This document shows positions 15,904-24,647 of a stretch of 45,842 nucleotides of DNA, one piece after another. The notes under the pieces were generated by a model. The model saw only the letters and a program-made list of their open reading frames with translations, had not been told where the DNA came from and did no database searches. A program made the translations under genes and the position numbers. Position 1 is the first letter of the stretch; each line of letters starts with the position of its first letter. Source of the DNA: Frankia alni (lineage in GTDB: Bacteria; Actinomycetota; Actinomycetes; Frankiales; Frankiaceae); assembly GCA_026225295.1 (NCBI GenBank), contig JAMFSN010000017.1, forward strand, positions 1 through 45,842, read 5' to 3'.

Positions 15904-16112
15904 GTGGGCGCGCCCTCCTCCGGGCTGGCTGGGAGGCGACGCTGTCCGGGCTGGGAACTGTCCGCGCTGACGAAGATCAGAACGCCGGGACGACGGCGGT
16001 TGGCGAGCAGGGCACCCGGGTTGCCAAACGGTCACGTCAGCAGCCGTTCAGACGCTCGGCTCCGGGTCAGGGCCGGCCGGCCCGAGCCTGTGGCCTGACT
16101 TCGAGGATGCCC
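15904..16112. other. Non-coding spacer between sthA and the TetR gene
   Basis: I see no gene here. The first 60 bases contain loose inverted repeats of CCTCC/GGAGG type that might terminate sthA transcription, but the stem is imperfect. Confidence 0.4.
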
Positions 16113-16127
16113 TAACACCGTTAAGCT
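16113..16127 (+). promoter_or_regulatory. Operator-like repeat overlapping the TetR gene promoter
   Basis: TAAC (16113-16116) and GTTA (16120-16123) form a small inverted repeat that overlaps the -10 hexamer TAAGCT (16122-16127). The hexamer is 7 nt before GTG 16135, so the message is probably leaderless and the regulator may repress itself here. Confidence 0.5.
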
Positions 16128-16134
16128 CGGTTCC

Positions 16135-16866
16135 GTGAGGACGGGCGCCCCGATCGACCGCGGTGTGATCGTCACGACCGCCCTCCGGCTGGTCGACGAG
16201 CACGGTCTGGACGGGTTGACCCTGCGCCGGCTCGCGGCCGAGCTAGGCGTCCAGGCGCCGGCCCTCTACTGGCACGTCCACAACAAGCGCGAACTGCTCG
16301 ACGCCATGGCCGAGGAGCTGGCGAGCGCGCTGCTACCCGACGCGCTGCACGAGCCCGCGGCCGGCCAGCTCTGGTGGGAGTGGCTCACCGAGCGGGCCCG
16401 GGCGCTGCGGCAGGCCATGCTGGCCCGGCGGGACGGCGCCCTGGTCATGGTGGGTAACCGGCCCACCCCGGCCGCGCTGCCGGGGATCGAACGCTCGGCA
16501 ACGGCACTCGTCCGGGCCGGGCTCACGCCGCTCGAAGCACTGCGGGCCCTCCAGGCGGTGAGCGCTTACGCCATCGGTTGGGTGGCCGAGGAACAGGCCG
16601 AACAGCGCCGGGTCCAGCAGGGGCCCGCGGCGCAGGTCGCCGAGAGCGACCGGATCCTGGTGGCCGCGATGACCGATGCGACCCACTTCCCGATGATCGC
16701 GGCCGCCGCCCAGGGTATGGCCGGCCCCGCCGACGGTCCGGAGCCCGCCGACGGGGACACCGAAGGCGCCTTTGAGTTCGGGTTGACGATGATGGTCGAC
16801 GGCTTACGGGCCCGCGCCGGCCGGGCGCGGCCGGACGGCGATCCGGCGACCGGCCGGGCACGATGA
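16135..16866 (+). CDS. TetR family transcriptional regulator (TetR_C-type ligand domain)
   Basis: Residues 8-55 form the TetR DNA-binding domain: RGVIVTTALRLVDEHGLDG, LTLRRLAAELGVQAPALYWH (recognition helix) and VHNKRELLDAMAEE. ALYWHV is typical of the subgroup related to TetR itself, and the C-terminal 170 residues have the length and helical pattern of TetR_C. It should act as a homodimeric repressor released by a ligand. No efflux pump is adjacent, so the target is unknown; the DUF3037/HipA-like pair converges on it. GTG 16135 is set by the -10 spacing. Confidence 0.88.
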   Translation: MRTGAPIDRGVIVTTALRLVDEHGLDGLTLRRLAAELGVQAPALYWHVHNKRELLDAMAEELASALLPDALHEPAAGQLWWEWLTERARALRQAMLARRDGALVMVGNRPTPAALPGIERSATALVRAGLTPLEALRALQAVSAYAIGWVAEEQAEQRRVQQGPAAQVAESDRILVAAMTDATHFPMIAAAAQGMAGPADGPEPADGDTEGAFEFGLTMMVDGLRARAGRARPDGDPATGRAR

Positions 16867-16892
16867 GCCGTGACCGCTGACCAGGTCAGGAA

Positions 16893-17303
16893 CTACCTCA
16901 TCGATCCAGGCGTGGCCGGCGCCGGCGGGCTGACCAGCAGGTCCGTGAGGCGGTCGAGTTCGGTGACCGGATCGTCGGTGAACCCGCTGTGGACCGGCGA
17001 CATCTGCACGACGGTGCTGCGCGGCGAGGTCAGCCACCGGAACCGCTCCCCGGGGGTGAGCGCGCCGGCCGCGCCGGCCGCGCCGCCCCCCGCGCAGATC
17101 CGGGCCAGCCCGTCGAGCTGGGCGCGCACCAGGTCCAGGTCGATGCCCGGGTCGAGCACGAGGAGCCGGGCCGGGTTGACGAGCGTCCGCGCGCCGAGGA
17201 ACCCGAACGCCTGACACCACAGGATCACCCCGACGTTGAGGCACTCGCCCCGCTCGACCCGGGGCACCGCGCGCACCACGGCGTACTCGAAGACGTCAGC
17301 CAC
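16893..17303 (-). CDS. DUF3037 protein, partner of the HipA-like kinase
   Basis: The 136-residue protein begins FEYAVVRAVPRVERGECLNVGVILWC, the characteristic N-terminus of DUF3037, and continues with ARLLVLDPGIDLDLVRAQLDGL and PGERFRWLTSPRSTVVQMSP. Its molecular role is unknown. GTG 17303 has GGGAG 7 nt upstream and lies inside the 3' end of the HipA-like gene (8-nt overlap), so the two are translated together. The fixed pairing of DUF3037 with a HipA-like kinase occurs in many bacteria and suggests a two-component module, perhaps antitoxin-like or scaffold-like; that role is inference. Confidence 0.85.
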   Translation of the reverse strand: MADVFEYAVVRAVPRVERGECLNVGVILWCQAFGFLGARTLVNPARLLVLDPGIDLDLVRAQLDGLARICAGGGAAGAAGALTPGERFRWLTSPRSTVVQMSPVHSGFTDDPVTELDRLTDLLVSPPAPATPGSMR

Positions 17304-18222
17304 GGCCGGACTCCCGCAGCCAGGAAGGAGCGCCGGACCGGCCGGAGCGGGCCGGGGTCCCGGCTCCGAACGCCGACGGAAGGGCGTCCGGGGGCAGCCG
17401 CGTCATCGCCTCCACCCACGGTCGGGCGCCCCCGACCCGGGACAGCAGCCAGTCGACGTACCGGGAGCGGTCGACGTCCAGCCAGCCCGCCGGTACGTCG
17501 GCGACCGCCGCCCGCAGCACCGCCGCGGTGACCAGTGGGGCGAGCGTCTCGTCGGCAGCCCGGATCCGCCCGGCCAGGTCAGCGCCGTCCGGGTCGGCCG
17601 GGTGGCCGGCCCCGGCGGCCAGCGGCAGCAGGACGTGCTCGGTCCACTGCGGCAGCACCCGGTCGACCGCGTCCCCGGCGCGGGCCCAGTCGTGCTGCGG
17701 GTAGAGGGCCGCGCCGTGGTCGATCAGCCAGATCCGGTTCCCCCAGACCAGCAGGTTGGGGTTACGCCAGGTGCGGTCGATGTTGAGCACCAGCGCGTCG
17801 AACCACAGCACCCGGGCCGCGAGCGCCGGATCCACCCAGGCCGCTCCGCCCGCGCCGCGCCCGGTGGCCGGCGCGACCGGCTCGTAGGTCACCGAACCGG
17901 GCAGGAAGTCCATCCCGAGGTTGGGCCCGGCGCTGCCCCGCAGAAGATCCTGGATCTCCGGGTCCGGCTCGGCCCGACCCAGCAACGGGTCGATCTCCAT
18001 GATCACCAGCTCGGGAACGTCCAGGCCCAGCGCGAGCGCCAGCTGCCCGCAGACGATCTCCGCGACCAGCGCCTTCGGCCCCTGCCCGGCGCCGGAGAAC
18101 TTCACCACCCAGGTTCCGAAATCATCGCCTTCGACCAGGCCCGGCAGGCTGCCGCCCTCCCGCAGCGGTGCCACGTACCGGGTACCTCGAACCGTCCGCA
18201 CCATTCCTCCGATTTTGTCCAT
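17296..18222 (-). CDS. HipA-like kinase-fold protein
   Basis: The 308-residue protein matches the HipA-like kinase group found upstream of DUF3037. The N-lobe includes GTRYVAPLREGGSLPG and WVVKFSGAGQGPKALVAEIV, with a plausible ATP-binding Lys in VVKF. The C-lobe carries the catalytic-loop-like FDALVLNIDRTWRNPNLLVW and the metal-binding-like IWLIDHGAALY. Classical HipA phosphorylates glutamyl-tRNA synthetase and pairs with HipB; here no HipB-type HTH gene is adjacent. ATG 18222 has GGGAG 5 nt upstream. Substrate and effect on growth are unknown. It is divergent from the sulfotransferase gene, 113 bp away. Confidence 0.8.
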   Translation of the reverse strand: MDKIGGMVRTVRGTRYVAPLREGGSLPGLVEGDDFGTWVVKFSGAGQGPKALVAEIVCGQLALALGLDVPELVIMEIDPLLGRAEPDPEIQDLLRGSAGPNLGMDFLPGSVTYEPVAPATGRGAGGAAWVDPALAARVLWFDALVLNIDRTWRNPNLLVWGNRIWLIDHGAALYPQHDWARAGDAVDRVLPQWTEHVLLPLAAGAGHPADPDGADLAGRIRAADETLAPLVTAAVLRAAVADVPAGWLDVDRSRYVDWLLSRVGGARPWVEAMTRLPPDALPSAFGAGTPARSGRSGAPSWLRESGRG

Positions 18223-18319
18223 GGCACTCCCGTGTTGGTCCCGTTGGCGCTGACGACCGAAGTCGCGACAGTCTGGGCCGGAACGCGCAGCCCCCGTCCA
18301 ACCGGCGCGTTCGGTATCC

Positions 18320-18333
18320 GGAGGCCGACCTCC
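18320..18333 (+). promoter_or_regulatory. Hairpin covering the sulfotransferase ribosome-binding site
   Basis: The Shine-Dalgarno GGAGG (18320-18324) pairs with CCTCC (18329-18333) across a CCGA loop, just 2 nt before ATG 18336. The site would be hidden when folded, so translation may be controlled or limited. Confidence 0.5.
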
Positions 18334-18335
18334 CC

Positions 18336-19211
18336 ATGAATGAACGGCTCGTCCCGTCGCCTGTCTTCATCCTCTCTCCGCCCCGATCAGGCTCGACGCT
18401 GCTGCGATGTATCGCCGGTAGCCACCCGGAGGTGCACGCCCCTCACGAACTGCACCTCGGCGACCTGCGGGTCGTGACCGGAACCCGGATGGGTGAATGG
18501 TCGCTCGACCCCCTGGGCCTCGACACCCGGGCCACCCAGTACCTGCTCTGGGACCGCATCCTGCACCGCGAACTGGAACGCAGCGGCAAGTCCGTGATCG
18601 TCGAGAAAACCCCCCAGCACGTGTTCATCTGGGAGCGGCTCCGGGAGTGCTGGCCGCAGGCCCGGTTCATCTTCCTCCTCCGCCACCCCGGTCAGGTTTC
18701 GCTGTCCGCGGCCGAGGCGGCCCGCAGCGTCCCGCTGCGCACCCGGTTGGCCATGGGCCTGGGCTTCGTCTGGGACGGGGTCCGGCACGGCTGGGAGAAC
18801 AACCCGGTCAACGGCACCGAGCAGCTGGTCGGCGGCATGCAGCGGCTCGATCGGGCCCGGACCGCGTTGCCCGGTCTGACGGTGCGCTACGAGGAACTCA
18901 CCGCTGAGCCGGAGCCGGTCGTCCGGGGGCTGTGCGATTTCCTCGAGGTCGTCTACAACCCGCGGATGCTGTCCTACGGCGACTTCGACCACGGAACGTT
19001 TGCCCTCGGGGTCGGGGACTGGCGGGAGAAGATCCGTAGCGGGCGGATCCAGCCGTCCGCGGCGCCGCCGTCGTTGGCGCAGACGCCGAAGGCCCTGCGG
19101 GAGCTGACGGTCCGGTGGGGCTACGCGGACGGCGGACCGGAACCGCGCACGGCGCCGGTCGAGCGGGTGGCGCGGCCGGGCGGCCAGGTCACGGCGGGCA
19201 GCGGAACGTAG
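18336..19211 (+). CDS. PAPS-dependent sulfotransferase family protein
   Basis: The 291-residue protein has the sulfotransferase 5'-phosphosulfate loop SPPRSGSTLLRCIAGSHPEV (residues 11-30), a middle VIVEKTPQHVFIWERL, the 3'-phosphate-binding region RFIFLLRHPGQVSLS, and VRYEELTAEPEPVVRGLCDFL. It should move sulfate from PAPS to a lipid, sugar or small molecule in the cytosol; the acceptor is unknown. ATG 18336 is chosen because GGAGG lies 11 nt upstream and the family N-terminus begins there. The last 35 residues are low-complexity. It converges with msrA. Confidence 0.88.
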   Translation: MNERLVPSPVFILSPPRSGSTLLRCIAGSHPEVHAPHELHLGDLRVVTGTRMGEWSLDPLGLDTRATQYLLWDRILHRELERSGKSVIVEKTPQHVFIWERLRECWPQARFIFLLRHPGQVSLSAAEAARSVPLRTRLAMGLGFVWDGVRHGWENNPVNGTEQLVGGMQRLDRARTALPGLTVRYEELTAEPEPVVRGLCDFLEVVYNPRMLSYGDFDHGTFALGVGDWREKIRSGRIQPSAAPPSLAQTPKALRELTVRWGYADGGPEPRTAPVERVARPGGQVTAGSGT

Positions 19212-19317
19212 CTCCCGGGCCGCGCGTGCGGCGCGGTCCCCGTCGCGGCGCGGCCACCAGCGCCCCCACCGCGACCGTCAGCACAACCGTTCGGGGTGGG
19301 GTTCTCACTACTGACCG
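19212..19317. repeat. Spacer with two copies of the GACCGTCAG repeat core
   Basis: GACCGTCAGCA at 19273-19283 matches the dispersed repeat found near 25033 and 39569. A second, shorter copy at 19312-19322 overlaps the msrA stop codon. No hairpin terminator is clear. Confidence 0.6.
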
Positions 19318-19980
19318 TCAGCCCTGCTGGTTGACGCCCAGGCCGATGGGGCAGCTGTTCCCGGTGCCATGGTCGGGGCAGTACCCCCACGGCACCTTGT
19401 CCAGGTACTGCTGGTGCTCGTCCTCGGCAAAGTAGAACGGGCCGGCCGGGACGATCTCGGTGGTGACGGCGCCGAACCCGGCCTCCCCGAGCACCGCGCC
19501 GAAGGTCTCCCGGGTCTGCTCGGCCGCGGCCTTCTGCGCCTCGGTGGAGTAGAAGATCGCGGAGCGGTACTGGGTGCCGACGTCATTGCCCTGGGCCATG
19601 CCCTGGGTCGGGTCGTGTCCCTCCCAGAAGACCTTGAAAAGCTCCAGCGCGGAGACCTTGGCCGGGTCGTAGACCACCCGGACCGCCTCGGTGTGCCCGG
19701 TGCGACCCGAGCAGACCTCCTCGTAGGTCGGGTTCGGGGTGAACCCGCCCGCGTAGCCGACGGCCGTCGTGTAGACGCCCGGCACCTTCCAGAACATGCG
19801 CTCGGCGCCCCAGAAACAGCCGAGGCCGACGTCGAGCACCTCGAAGCCGTCCGGGTACGGCGGGACGATCGGGGTGCCCAGCACGGTGTGCGGGGCGGGC
19901 GAGGAAAGGATCGGGCGGTCGCGGCCGGGAAGAGCGGTCTCGGCGGTCGCCATGGTGGACTTGTAACGGTTGAACAGCAA
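19318..19980 (-). CDS. msrA: Peptide methionine (S)-S-oxide reductase
   Basis: MsrA repairs oxidised methionine in proteins, reducing the S-sulfoxide with thioredoxin. The active-site motif GCFWGAER with its nucleophilic Cys lies near residue 55; [21 protein letters not shown] and [22 protein letters not shown] follow. The C-terminal Cys of [13 protein letters not shown] is a candidate resolving residue. I place the start at TTG 19980 because GGAGGTG lies exactly 6 nt upstream (19987-19993); the in-frame ATG at 20007 would put this ribosome-binding site inside the gene. The product is then 220 residues and starts [14 protein letters not shown], like actinobacterial relatives. Confidence 0.95.
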   Translation of the reverse strand: MLFNRYKSTMATAETALPGRDRPILSSPAPHTVLGTPIVPPYPDGFEVLDVGLGCFWGAERMFWKVPGVYTTAVGYAGGFTPNPTYEEVCSGRTGHTEAVRVVYDPAKVSALELFKVFWEGHDPTQGMAQGNDVGTQYRSAIFYSTEAQKAAAEQTRETFGAVLGEAGFGAVTTEIVPAGPFYFAEDEHQQYLDKVPWGYCPDHGTGNSCPIGLGVNQQG

Positions 19981-19986
19981 CGTGAA

Positions 19987-19993
19987 CACCTCC
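19987..19993 (-). promoter_or_regulatory. Strong Shine-Dalgarno GGAGGTG that decides the msrA start
   Basis: GGAGGTG on the minus strand is 6 nt from TTG 19980. It is the best ribosome-binding site in the area and argues against the longer start at 20007. Confidence 0.7.
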
Positions 19994-20087
19994 ACCAGGT
20001 CGAACATCAGGCCGGCCCCGGGCGTTCCCGTCGCATGGGCGACGGGCCCACCGGGGGCCGGGACCCGTTCGGGTCGACGTTACCGAC

Positions 20088-20114
20088 CTACCGGAGCTAC
20101 CGGAGCTACCGGAG
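20088..20114 (-). repeat. Three 9-bp repeats giving extra stop codons after phoH2
   Basis: CTACCGGAG is repeated three times directly after the phoH2 stop. Read on the minus strand, each unit adds an in-frame TAG, so four TAG codons are spaced every three codons (20115, 20106, 20097, 20088). Confidence 0.85.
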
Positions 20115-21407
20115 CTACAGCGGCAGATCCTCGAGCATCTGGGTGACGAGCGCGGCGATCGGCGACCGCTCCGACCGCGTCAGGGTGACGTGGGCGAACA
20201 GCGGATGGCCCTTCAGCGTCTCGATCACCGACGCGACGCCGTCGTGCCGACCGACCCGCAGGTTGTCGCGCTGGGCGACGTCGTGGGTCAGGACCACCCG
20301 GGAACCTTGACCGAGCCGCGACAGCACGGTGAGCAGGACTCCCCGCTCCAGCGACTGGGCCTCGTCGACAATGACGAACGCGTCGTGCAGCGAACGGCCG
20401 CGGATGTGGGTGAGCGGCATGACCTCGAGCATCCCACGATCGCTGATCTCATCGATGACGTCCGACGACACGAGCGCGCCGAGGGTGTCGTAGACGGCCT
20501 GCGCCCACGGGGCCATCTTCTCGTTCTCGCTGCCCGGCAGGTAGCCGAGGTCCTGGCCACCGACCGCGTACAGCGGGCGGAAGACGACCACCCGCTTGTG
20601 CAGGCGGCGTTCCAGCACCGCTTCCAGGCCGGCGCACAGGGCCAGCGCCGACTTGCCGGTCCCGGCCCGGCCCCCCAGCGAGACGATGCCGATCTCCGGG
20701 TCGAGCAGCAGGTCGAGCGCCACCCGCTGCTCCGCCGACCGACCGTGCAGGCCGAACGCCTCCCGGTCGCCCCGCACCAGGCGGACCTTCTTCTCCGGCG
20801 TGACCCGACCGAGCGCGGAGGCGCTGCCGCCCGGCGCGGTCAGCACCAGACCGGTGTGGCACGGCAGTTCGGCGGCCTCCGGCAGGTCGACCAGCTCGCG
20901 GGCGTAGAGCCGGTCGAGATCCTCGGATCCCACGCCGAGTTCGGCCATCCCGCTCCAGCCGACCTCCACCGGGGCCAGCGCCCGGTACTCCTCGGCCGGC
21001 AGTCCGACCGAGGCGGCCTTCACCCGCAGCGGAAGGTCCTTGGTGACGAGCACCACGTCCAGACCGTCCTTGGCCAGGTTGAGCGCGACCGACAGGATCC
21101 GGGAGTCGTTGTCGTTGACCCGGAACCCCGGTGGAAGGACCGAAGGATCACTGTGGTTAAGTTCCACCCGTACCGTTCCGCCCTCGTCGAGCGGCAACGG
21201 AACATCCAGGCGTCCGTGCCGGATCCGCAGATCGTCGAGGATGCGGAGCGCCTGGCGGGCGAACCAGCCCAGTTCGGGATGGTTCCGCTTGGCTTCGAGC
21301 TCCCCTACGACGACCAGGGGGAGCACAACGTCGTGCTCGGCAAAACGCAGCAGTGCGCCGGGGTCGGACAGAAGCACGCTGGTGTCGACGACGTGCGTTC
21401 GAGGCAC
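20115..21407 (-). CDS. phoH2: PhoH2: PIN-domain RNase fused to PhoH ATPase
   Basis: PhoH2 proteins combine an N-terminal PIN nuclease with a C-terminal PhoH helicase-like ATPase and have been shown in mycobacteria to unwind and cleave RNA. The PIN part (1-150) shows [21 protein letters not shown] and [12 protein letters not shown], the acidic residues expected for metal binding. The PhoH part has the Walker [14 protein letters not shown] and Walker [14 protein letters not shown], then [13 protein letters not shown]. The 430-residue length is normal. GTG 21407 gives the usual N-terminus. No antitoxin-like small gene precedes it, unlike some phoAT-phoH2 loci. Four successive TAG codons follow it. 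Confidence 0.95.
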   Translation of the reverse strand: MPRTHVVDTSVLLSDPGALLRFAEHDVVLPLVVVGELEAKRNHPELGWFARQALRILDDLRIRHGRLDVPLPLDEGGTVRVELNHSDPSVLPPGFRVNDNDSRILSVALNLAKDGLDVVLVTKDLPLRVKAASVGLPAEEYRALAPVEVGWSGMAELGVGSEDLDRLYARELVDLPEAAELPCHTGLVLTAPGGSASALGRVTPEKKVRLVRGDREAFGLHGRSAEQRVALDLLLDPEIGIVSLGGRAGTGKSALALCAGLEAVLERRLHKRVVVFRPLYAVGGQDLGYLPGSENEKMAPWAQAVYDTLGALVSSDVIDEISDRGMLEVMPLTHIRGRSLHDAFVIVDEAQSLERGVLLTVLSRLGQGSRVVLTHDVAQRDNLRVGRHDGVASVIETLKGHPLFAHVTLTRSERSPIAALVTQMLEDLPL

Positions 21408-21661
21408 AAGCCCACCCGCTTACGTTGGAGGAGGTCCGGGATCCGACCTCAATGACGAGGCCGGGACCCGGCCCGTCGTCCGTTGTCGCGAAAGCGGCAC
21501 CGAGAGGCCTCCCGAGTGGTCCGGCCCTACGCCGAACCACCAGCTGAAACGCTGTCGTCAGTCACGGTAGCGCCCGGCGGGCTTCTTCGCGACGCATTTG
21601 CACGGGTCCGCTCGGACGAGCCGGCGGAGCCGCCGGCGGTCCGCTGATCCTTGGCACAACA
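21408..21661. other. Spacer between phoH2 and the pckG terminator
   Basis: No gene is supported here. GCCGGC and GCCGGC around 21620-21637 form a short palindromic hairpin. A 63-codon minus-strand frame (to 21749) reads through the pckG terminator and has no coding character. Confidence 0.4.
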
Positions 21662-21702
21662 GCGCCGACGGCCCGGGAGGATGTCTCCCGGGCCGTCGGC
21701 GC
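21662..21702. terminator. Strong hairpin terminator downstream of pckG
   Basis: An 18-bp perfect stem (21662-21679 with 21685-21702) closes on a 5-nt loop GATGT. It lies 48 bp past the pckG stop. There is no U-run, as expected for high-GC actinobacteria. It could stop transcription from either side. Confidence 0.85.
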
Positions 21703-21749
21703 GCTGCGTGTCGAGGCTGTCCCGGTGCGCACCAGGACAGCTTCGTCAA

Positions 21750-23573
21750 TCAGTCGTTGAGCCGATTGACCAGCGCTTCATGCTCGTTCCACAGTGCGGC
21801 CGGCACCCGGTCCCCGAAGGAGTTGTAGTGCTCGGGGATGAGGTCGGCTTCCTGCTTCCAGACCTCGGTGTCGAGGCTCAGCAGCGTCTCGAGGTCGTCG
21901 GCGGCCAGGTCGAGACCGTCCGTCGGGAACGACCCGACGGACGGCAGCACCCCGAGCGGCGTGTCCACGCCGTCGGCGGTGCCCTCCAGGCGTCCGACGA
22001 TCCACGCCAGCACCCGGCTGTTCTCGCCGAATCCGGGCCACAGGTAACGGCCGTCGTCACCCTTGCGGAACCAGTTGACGTAGTAGATCCGCGGCAGCTT
22101 GGACTGATCGGCCTTCTCGCCCAGCGCGAGCCAGTGGCTGAAGTAGTCGGCCATGTTGTAGCCGCAGAAGGGCAGCATCGCGAACGGGTCGCGGCGCAGC
22201 TTGCCGATCGCGCCGGCCTGCGCGGCGGTCGTCTCGGACGCCACGATCGAGCCGAAGAACACCCCGCGCTGCCAGGTCGGCGCCTCGGTGACCAGCGGGA
22301 CGGCGGTCGCCCGGCGACCACCGAACAGAATGGCCGAGATCGGCACACCCTTCGGGTCCTGCCATTCGGGCGCCATGGTCGGGCACTGGCTGGCCGGAAC
22401 GGTGAAGCGGGCGTTCGGGTGGGCCGCCGGGTGGTCGGCGGCCGGCGTCCACCCGGCCCCCTTCCAGTCGGTCAGGTGCGCGGGCTTGTCCTTGGTCAGG
22501 CCCTCCCACCAGACGTCGCCGTCGTCGGTCCGGGCGACGTTGGTGAACACGGCGTTGCCCCACAGGGTCGCGACCGCGTTGGGGTTCGTCTCGGCGCCGG
22601 TACCCGGCGCGACCCCGAAGAAGCCGAATTCCGGGTTGACGGCGTAGAGCCGACCGTCCTCCCCGAAACGCATCCAGGCGATGTCGTCGCCGACCGTCTC
22701 CGCTTTCCAGCCGGGGACCGACGGGATGAGCATGGCCAGGTTCGTCTTGCCGCACGCCGAGGGGAAGGCCGCCGCGACGTAGTGCGCCGCACCGGTCGGG
22801 GCGGTGATTTTCAGAATCAGCATGTGCTCGGCCAGCCAGCCCTCGTCGCGGGCCATGACCGAAGCGATACGCAGGGCGTAACACTTCTTGCCGAGCAACG
22901 CATTGCCGCCATATCCGGAACCGTAGGACCAGATCTCCCGGGTCTCCGGAAAGTGGCTGATGTATTTGGTGGTGTTGCAGGGCCACGGAACGTCTTCTTC
23001 GCCGTCTTCCAGCGGCGCGCCCAAAGAATGCACCGCCGGGACGAAGAAGCCGTCATCGCCAAGTTCGTCGAGCGCCGCGGATCCCATGCGCGTCATGGTC
23101 CGCATGGAAACCGCGACATAGGCGGAGTCCGTAATTTCGACGCCGAGCGCGGAAATGTGCGAGCCCAACGGACCCATGCAGAACGGCACGACGTACATGG
23201 TGCGTCCGTGCATGCAGCCGGCAAAAAGCCCGTTGAGGGTGGCCCGCATCTCGGCGGGTTCCATCCAGTTGTTGGTCGGCCCGGCGTCGATCTCGCGCTC
23301 CGAGCAGATGTAGGTGCGGTCCTCGACCCGGGCCACGTCGGACGGATCGGAGGCGGCGTAGTAGCTGCCCGGACGCTTGTCGTCGGCGAGCTTCACGAAC
23401 GTGCCCCGCTCGACCAGCAGGGCGGCGAGCTCGTCGTACTCAGCGTCGGAACCGTCACACCACCGGACCTGCGCCGGCTGGGTCAGGGTTGCGATCTCGG
23501 TCACCCACGCGATCAGTTTCGCGTGCCGGGTCGGGGCGGCATCGAGCCCAGGAATCTGCGCCGCGGTCGTCAC
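21750..23573 (-). CDS. pckG: Phosphoenolpyruvate carboxykinase (GTP)
   Basis: PckG converts oxaloacetate and GTP to phosphoenolpyruvate, linking the TCA cycle with gluconeogenesis. The 607-residue product shows the GTP-type features: [40 protein letters not shown], the P-loop [19 protein letters not shown] with its reactive Cys, [19 protein letters not shown] and [18 protein letters not shown] 23573 has a good GAGAGGTG upstream. It works with glpX (11.2 kb) and fumC (13 kb) in gluconeogenesis. The 387-bp upstream spacer is AT-richer than the rest and holds several palindromes, which suggests regulation by carbon source, though the factor is unknown. Confidence 0.98.
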   Translation of the reverse strand: MTTAAQIPGLDAAPTRHAKLIAWVTEIATLTQPAQVRWCDGSDAEYDELAALLVERGTFVKLADDKRPGSYYAASDPSDVARVEDRTYICSEREIDAGPTNNWMEPAEMRATLNGLFAGCMHGRTMYVVPFCMGPLGSHISALGVEITDSAYVAVSMRTMTRMGSAALDELGDDGFFVPAVHSLGAPLEDGEEDVPWPCNTTKYISHFPETREIWSYGSGYGGNALLGKKCYALRIASVMARDEGWLAEHMLILKITAPTGAAHYVAAAFPSACGKTNLAMLIPSVPGWKAETVGDDIAWMRFGEDGRLYAVNPEFGFFGVAPGTGAETNPNAVATLWGNAVFTNVARTDDGDVWWEGLTKDKPAHLTDWKGAGWTPAADHPAAHPNARFTVPASQCPTMAPEWQDPKGVPISAILFGGRRATAVPLVTEAPTWQRGVFFGSIVASETTAAQAGAIGKLRRDPFAMLPFCGYNMADYFSHWLALGEKADQSKLPRIYYVNWFRKGDDGRYLWPGFGENSRVLAWIVGRLEGTADGVDTPLGVLPSVGSFPTDGLDLAADDLETLLSLDTEVWKQEADLIPEHYNSFGDRVPAALWNEHEALVNRLND

Positions 23574-23948
23574 AGCTCACACCTCTCTTCGCAGGAGCTG
23601 GCGGCGTCATCGCCATATCGAAACATCACCAGCGGAGCCAACACACAGGGACGCATACCGTCGGTGATGCCCAAAGCGATATCGCCGCAATCGAAGGGTG
23701 CGACGCACGACACAGGATCGGTGGAACCTGTCCGGCATCGCTGACCAAAACTGCGTGATCAACGCTTCGGAACAGCATCCCATGGATGGGACATAACCGG
23801 AACCGTCGTCGTATTGATGTTAACTGGCACACAGGGTGCGCCCCGGGTCACTACAGTTCCCCGACCGCTTCACGCGCGGCCTATCGTGCGGTCGCCACGC
23901 CACCGCGGATCGGCCGGCGCGATGGTTCCCCCGGCGACCGCTCGGCGC
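23574..23948. promoter_or_regulatory. Regulatory spacer between pckG and the haemolysin III gene
   Basis: This divergent spacer has no gene. It contains the palindromes GCGATATCGC (near 23676), GCGTGATCAACGC (23753-23765, GCGT/ACGC arms) and TCCCATGGATGGGA (23778-23791). The A/T content is above that of the flanking genes. These are candidate operators for pckG; none matches a site I can name. Confidence 0.45.
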
Positions 23949-23954
23949 TATGGT
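23949..23954 (+). promoter_or_regulatory. -10 element TATGGT, leaderless start of the haemolysin III gene
   Basis: TATGGT is followed by 6 nt and GTG 23961, with no Shine-Dalgarno sequence. Confidence 0.55.
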
Positions 23955-23960
23955 CAGCTC

Positions 23961-24647
23961 GTGTCGAGTGCTACGGCCGACCGCCCGCACGCCCGCGATC
24001 TCGTCCGGCCACGAATGCGGGGCTGGCTGCACACGGCCGCGTTCCCGGTCAGCCTCGCGTCGGGGATCGTGGCGGTGGCCCTGGCCTCCACCGTGAGGGC
24101 CCGGTTCGCGGTCGGAATTTACGGTTTGAGTATTGCTGCCCTGTTCGGCACGAGTGCGCTGTACCACCGGCGGATGTGGTCGACCGCCCACGCCCGGTCG
24201 GTGATGAAGCGGCTCGACCACTCGATGATCTTCGTCTTCATCGCCGGCACGTACACCCCGTTCGCGCTGCTGGCGCTACCGGTGGGCGAGGCCCGGATCG
24301 TGCTGGCCGTCGTCTGGGGCGGTGCGGCGCTCGGCATCGGTCTGCGGATGGCGTGGTTGCAGTCGCCGCGTTACCTGATCGCCCCGCTGTACATCGCGCT
24401 GGGCTGGGTCGCCGTCTTCATCCTGCCCGATCTGCTGCACCACGGCGGGGTCACGTCGTTCGTGCTCCTGCTGACCGGCGGCCTTTTCTACAGCCTCGGC
24501 GCCCTGGTGTACGCGACCCGACGGCCGGACCCGGCGCCCCAAACCTTTGGCTACCACGAGGTTTTCCACCTGTTCACCCTGGTCGCCGCGACCTGCCACT
24601 ACATTGCGATCATGTTCGTCCTGGCCGAGACCGGCCACATCGTTTAG
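23961..24647 (+). CDS. Haemolysin III/TrhA family membrane protein
   Basis: The 228-residue protein belongs to the PAQR-like haemolysin III family, with about seven transmembrane helices. Conserved stretches are LFGTSALYHRRMW, ARSVMKRLDHSMIFVFIAGTYTPFALL and, at the end, EVFHLFTLVAATCHYIAIMFVL, carrying the Ser/His/Asp/His residues thought to bind zinc. Despite the name, related bacterial proteins are linked to membrane energetics and lipid homeostasis rather than haemolysis. GTG 23961 is set by the TATGGT hexamer. A homologue lies in the same neighbourhood of mycobacteria. Confidence 0.92.
   Translation: MSSATADRPHARDLVRPRMRGWLHTAAFPVSLASGIVAVALASTVRARFAVGIYGLSIAALFGTSALYHRRMWSTAHARSVMKRLDHSMIFVFIAGTYTPFALLALPVGEARIVLAVVWGGAALGIGLRMAWLQSPRYLIAPLYIALGWVAVFILPDLLHHGGVTSFVLLLTGGLFYSLGALVYATRRPDPAPQTFGYHEVFHLFTLVAATCHYIAIMFVLAETGHIV

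Noticed and set aside
14260-16035. A 591-codon minus-strand frame antisense to sthA
   Set aside because: Composition is His/Val/Gln/Arg-rich with no motif, as expected for the complement of a high-GC gene; sthA is unambiguous.
21651-23744. A 697-codon plus-strand frame antisense to pckG
   Set aside because: It runs through the pckG terminator and promoter region and has no recognisable domain.
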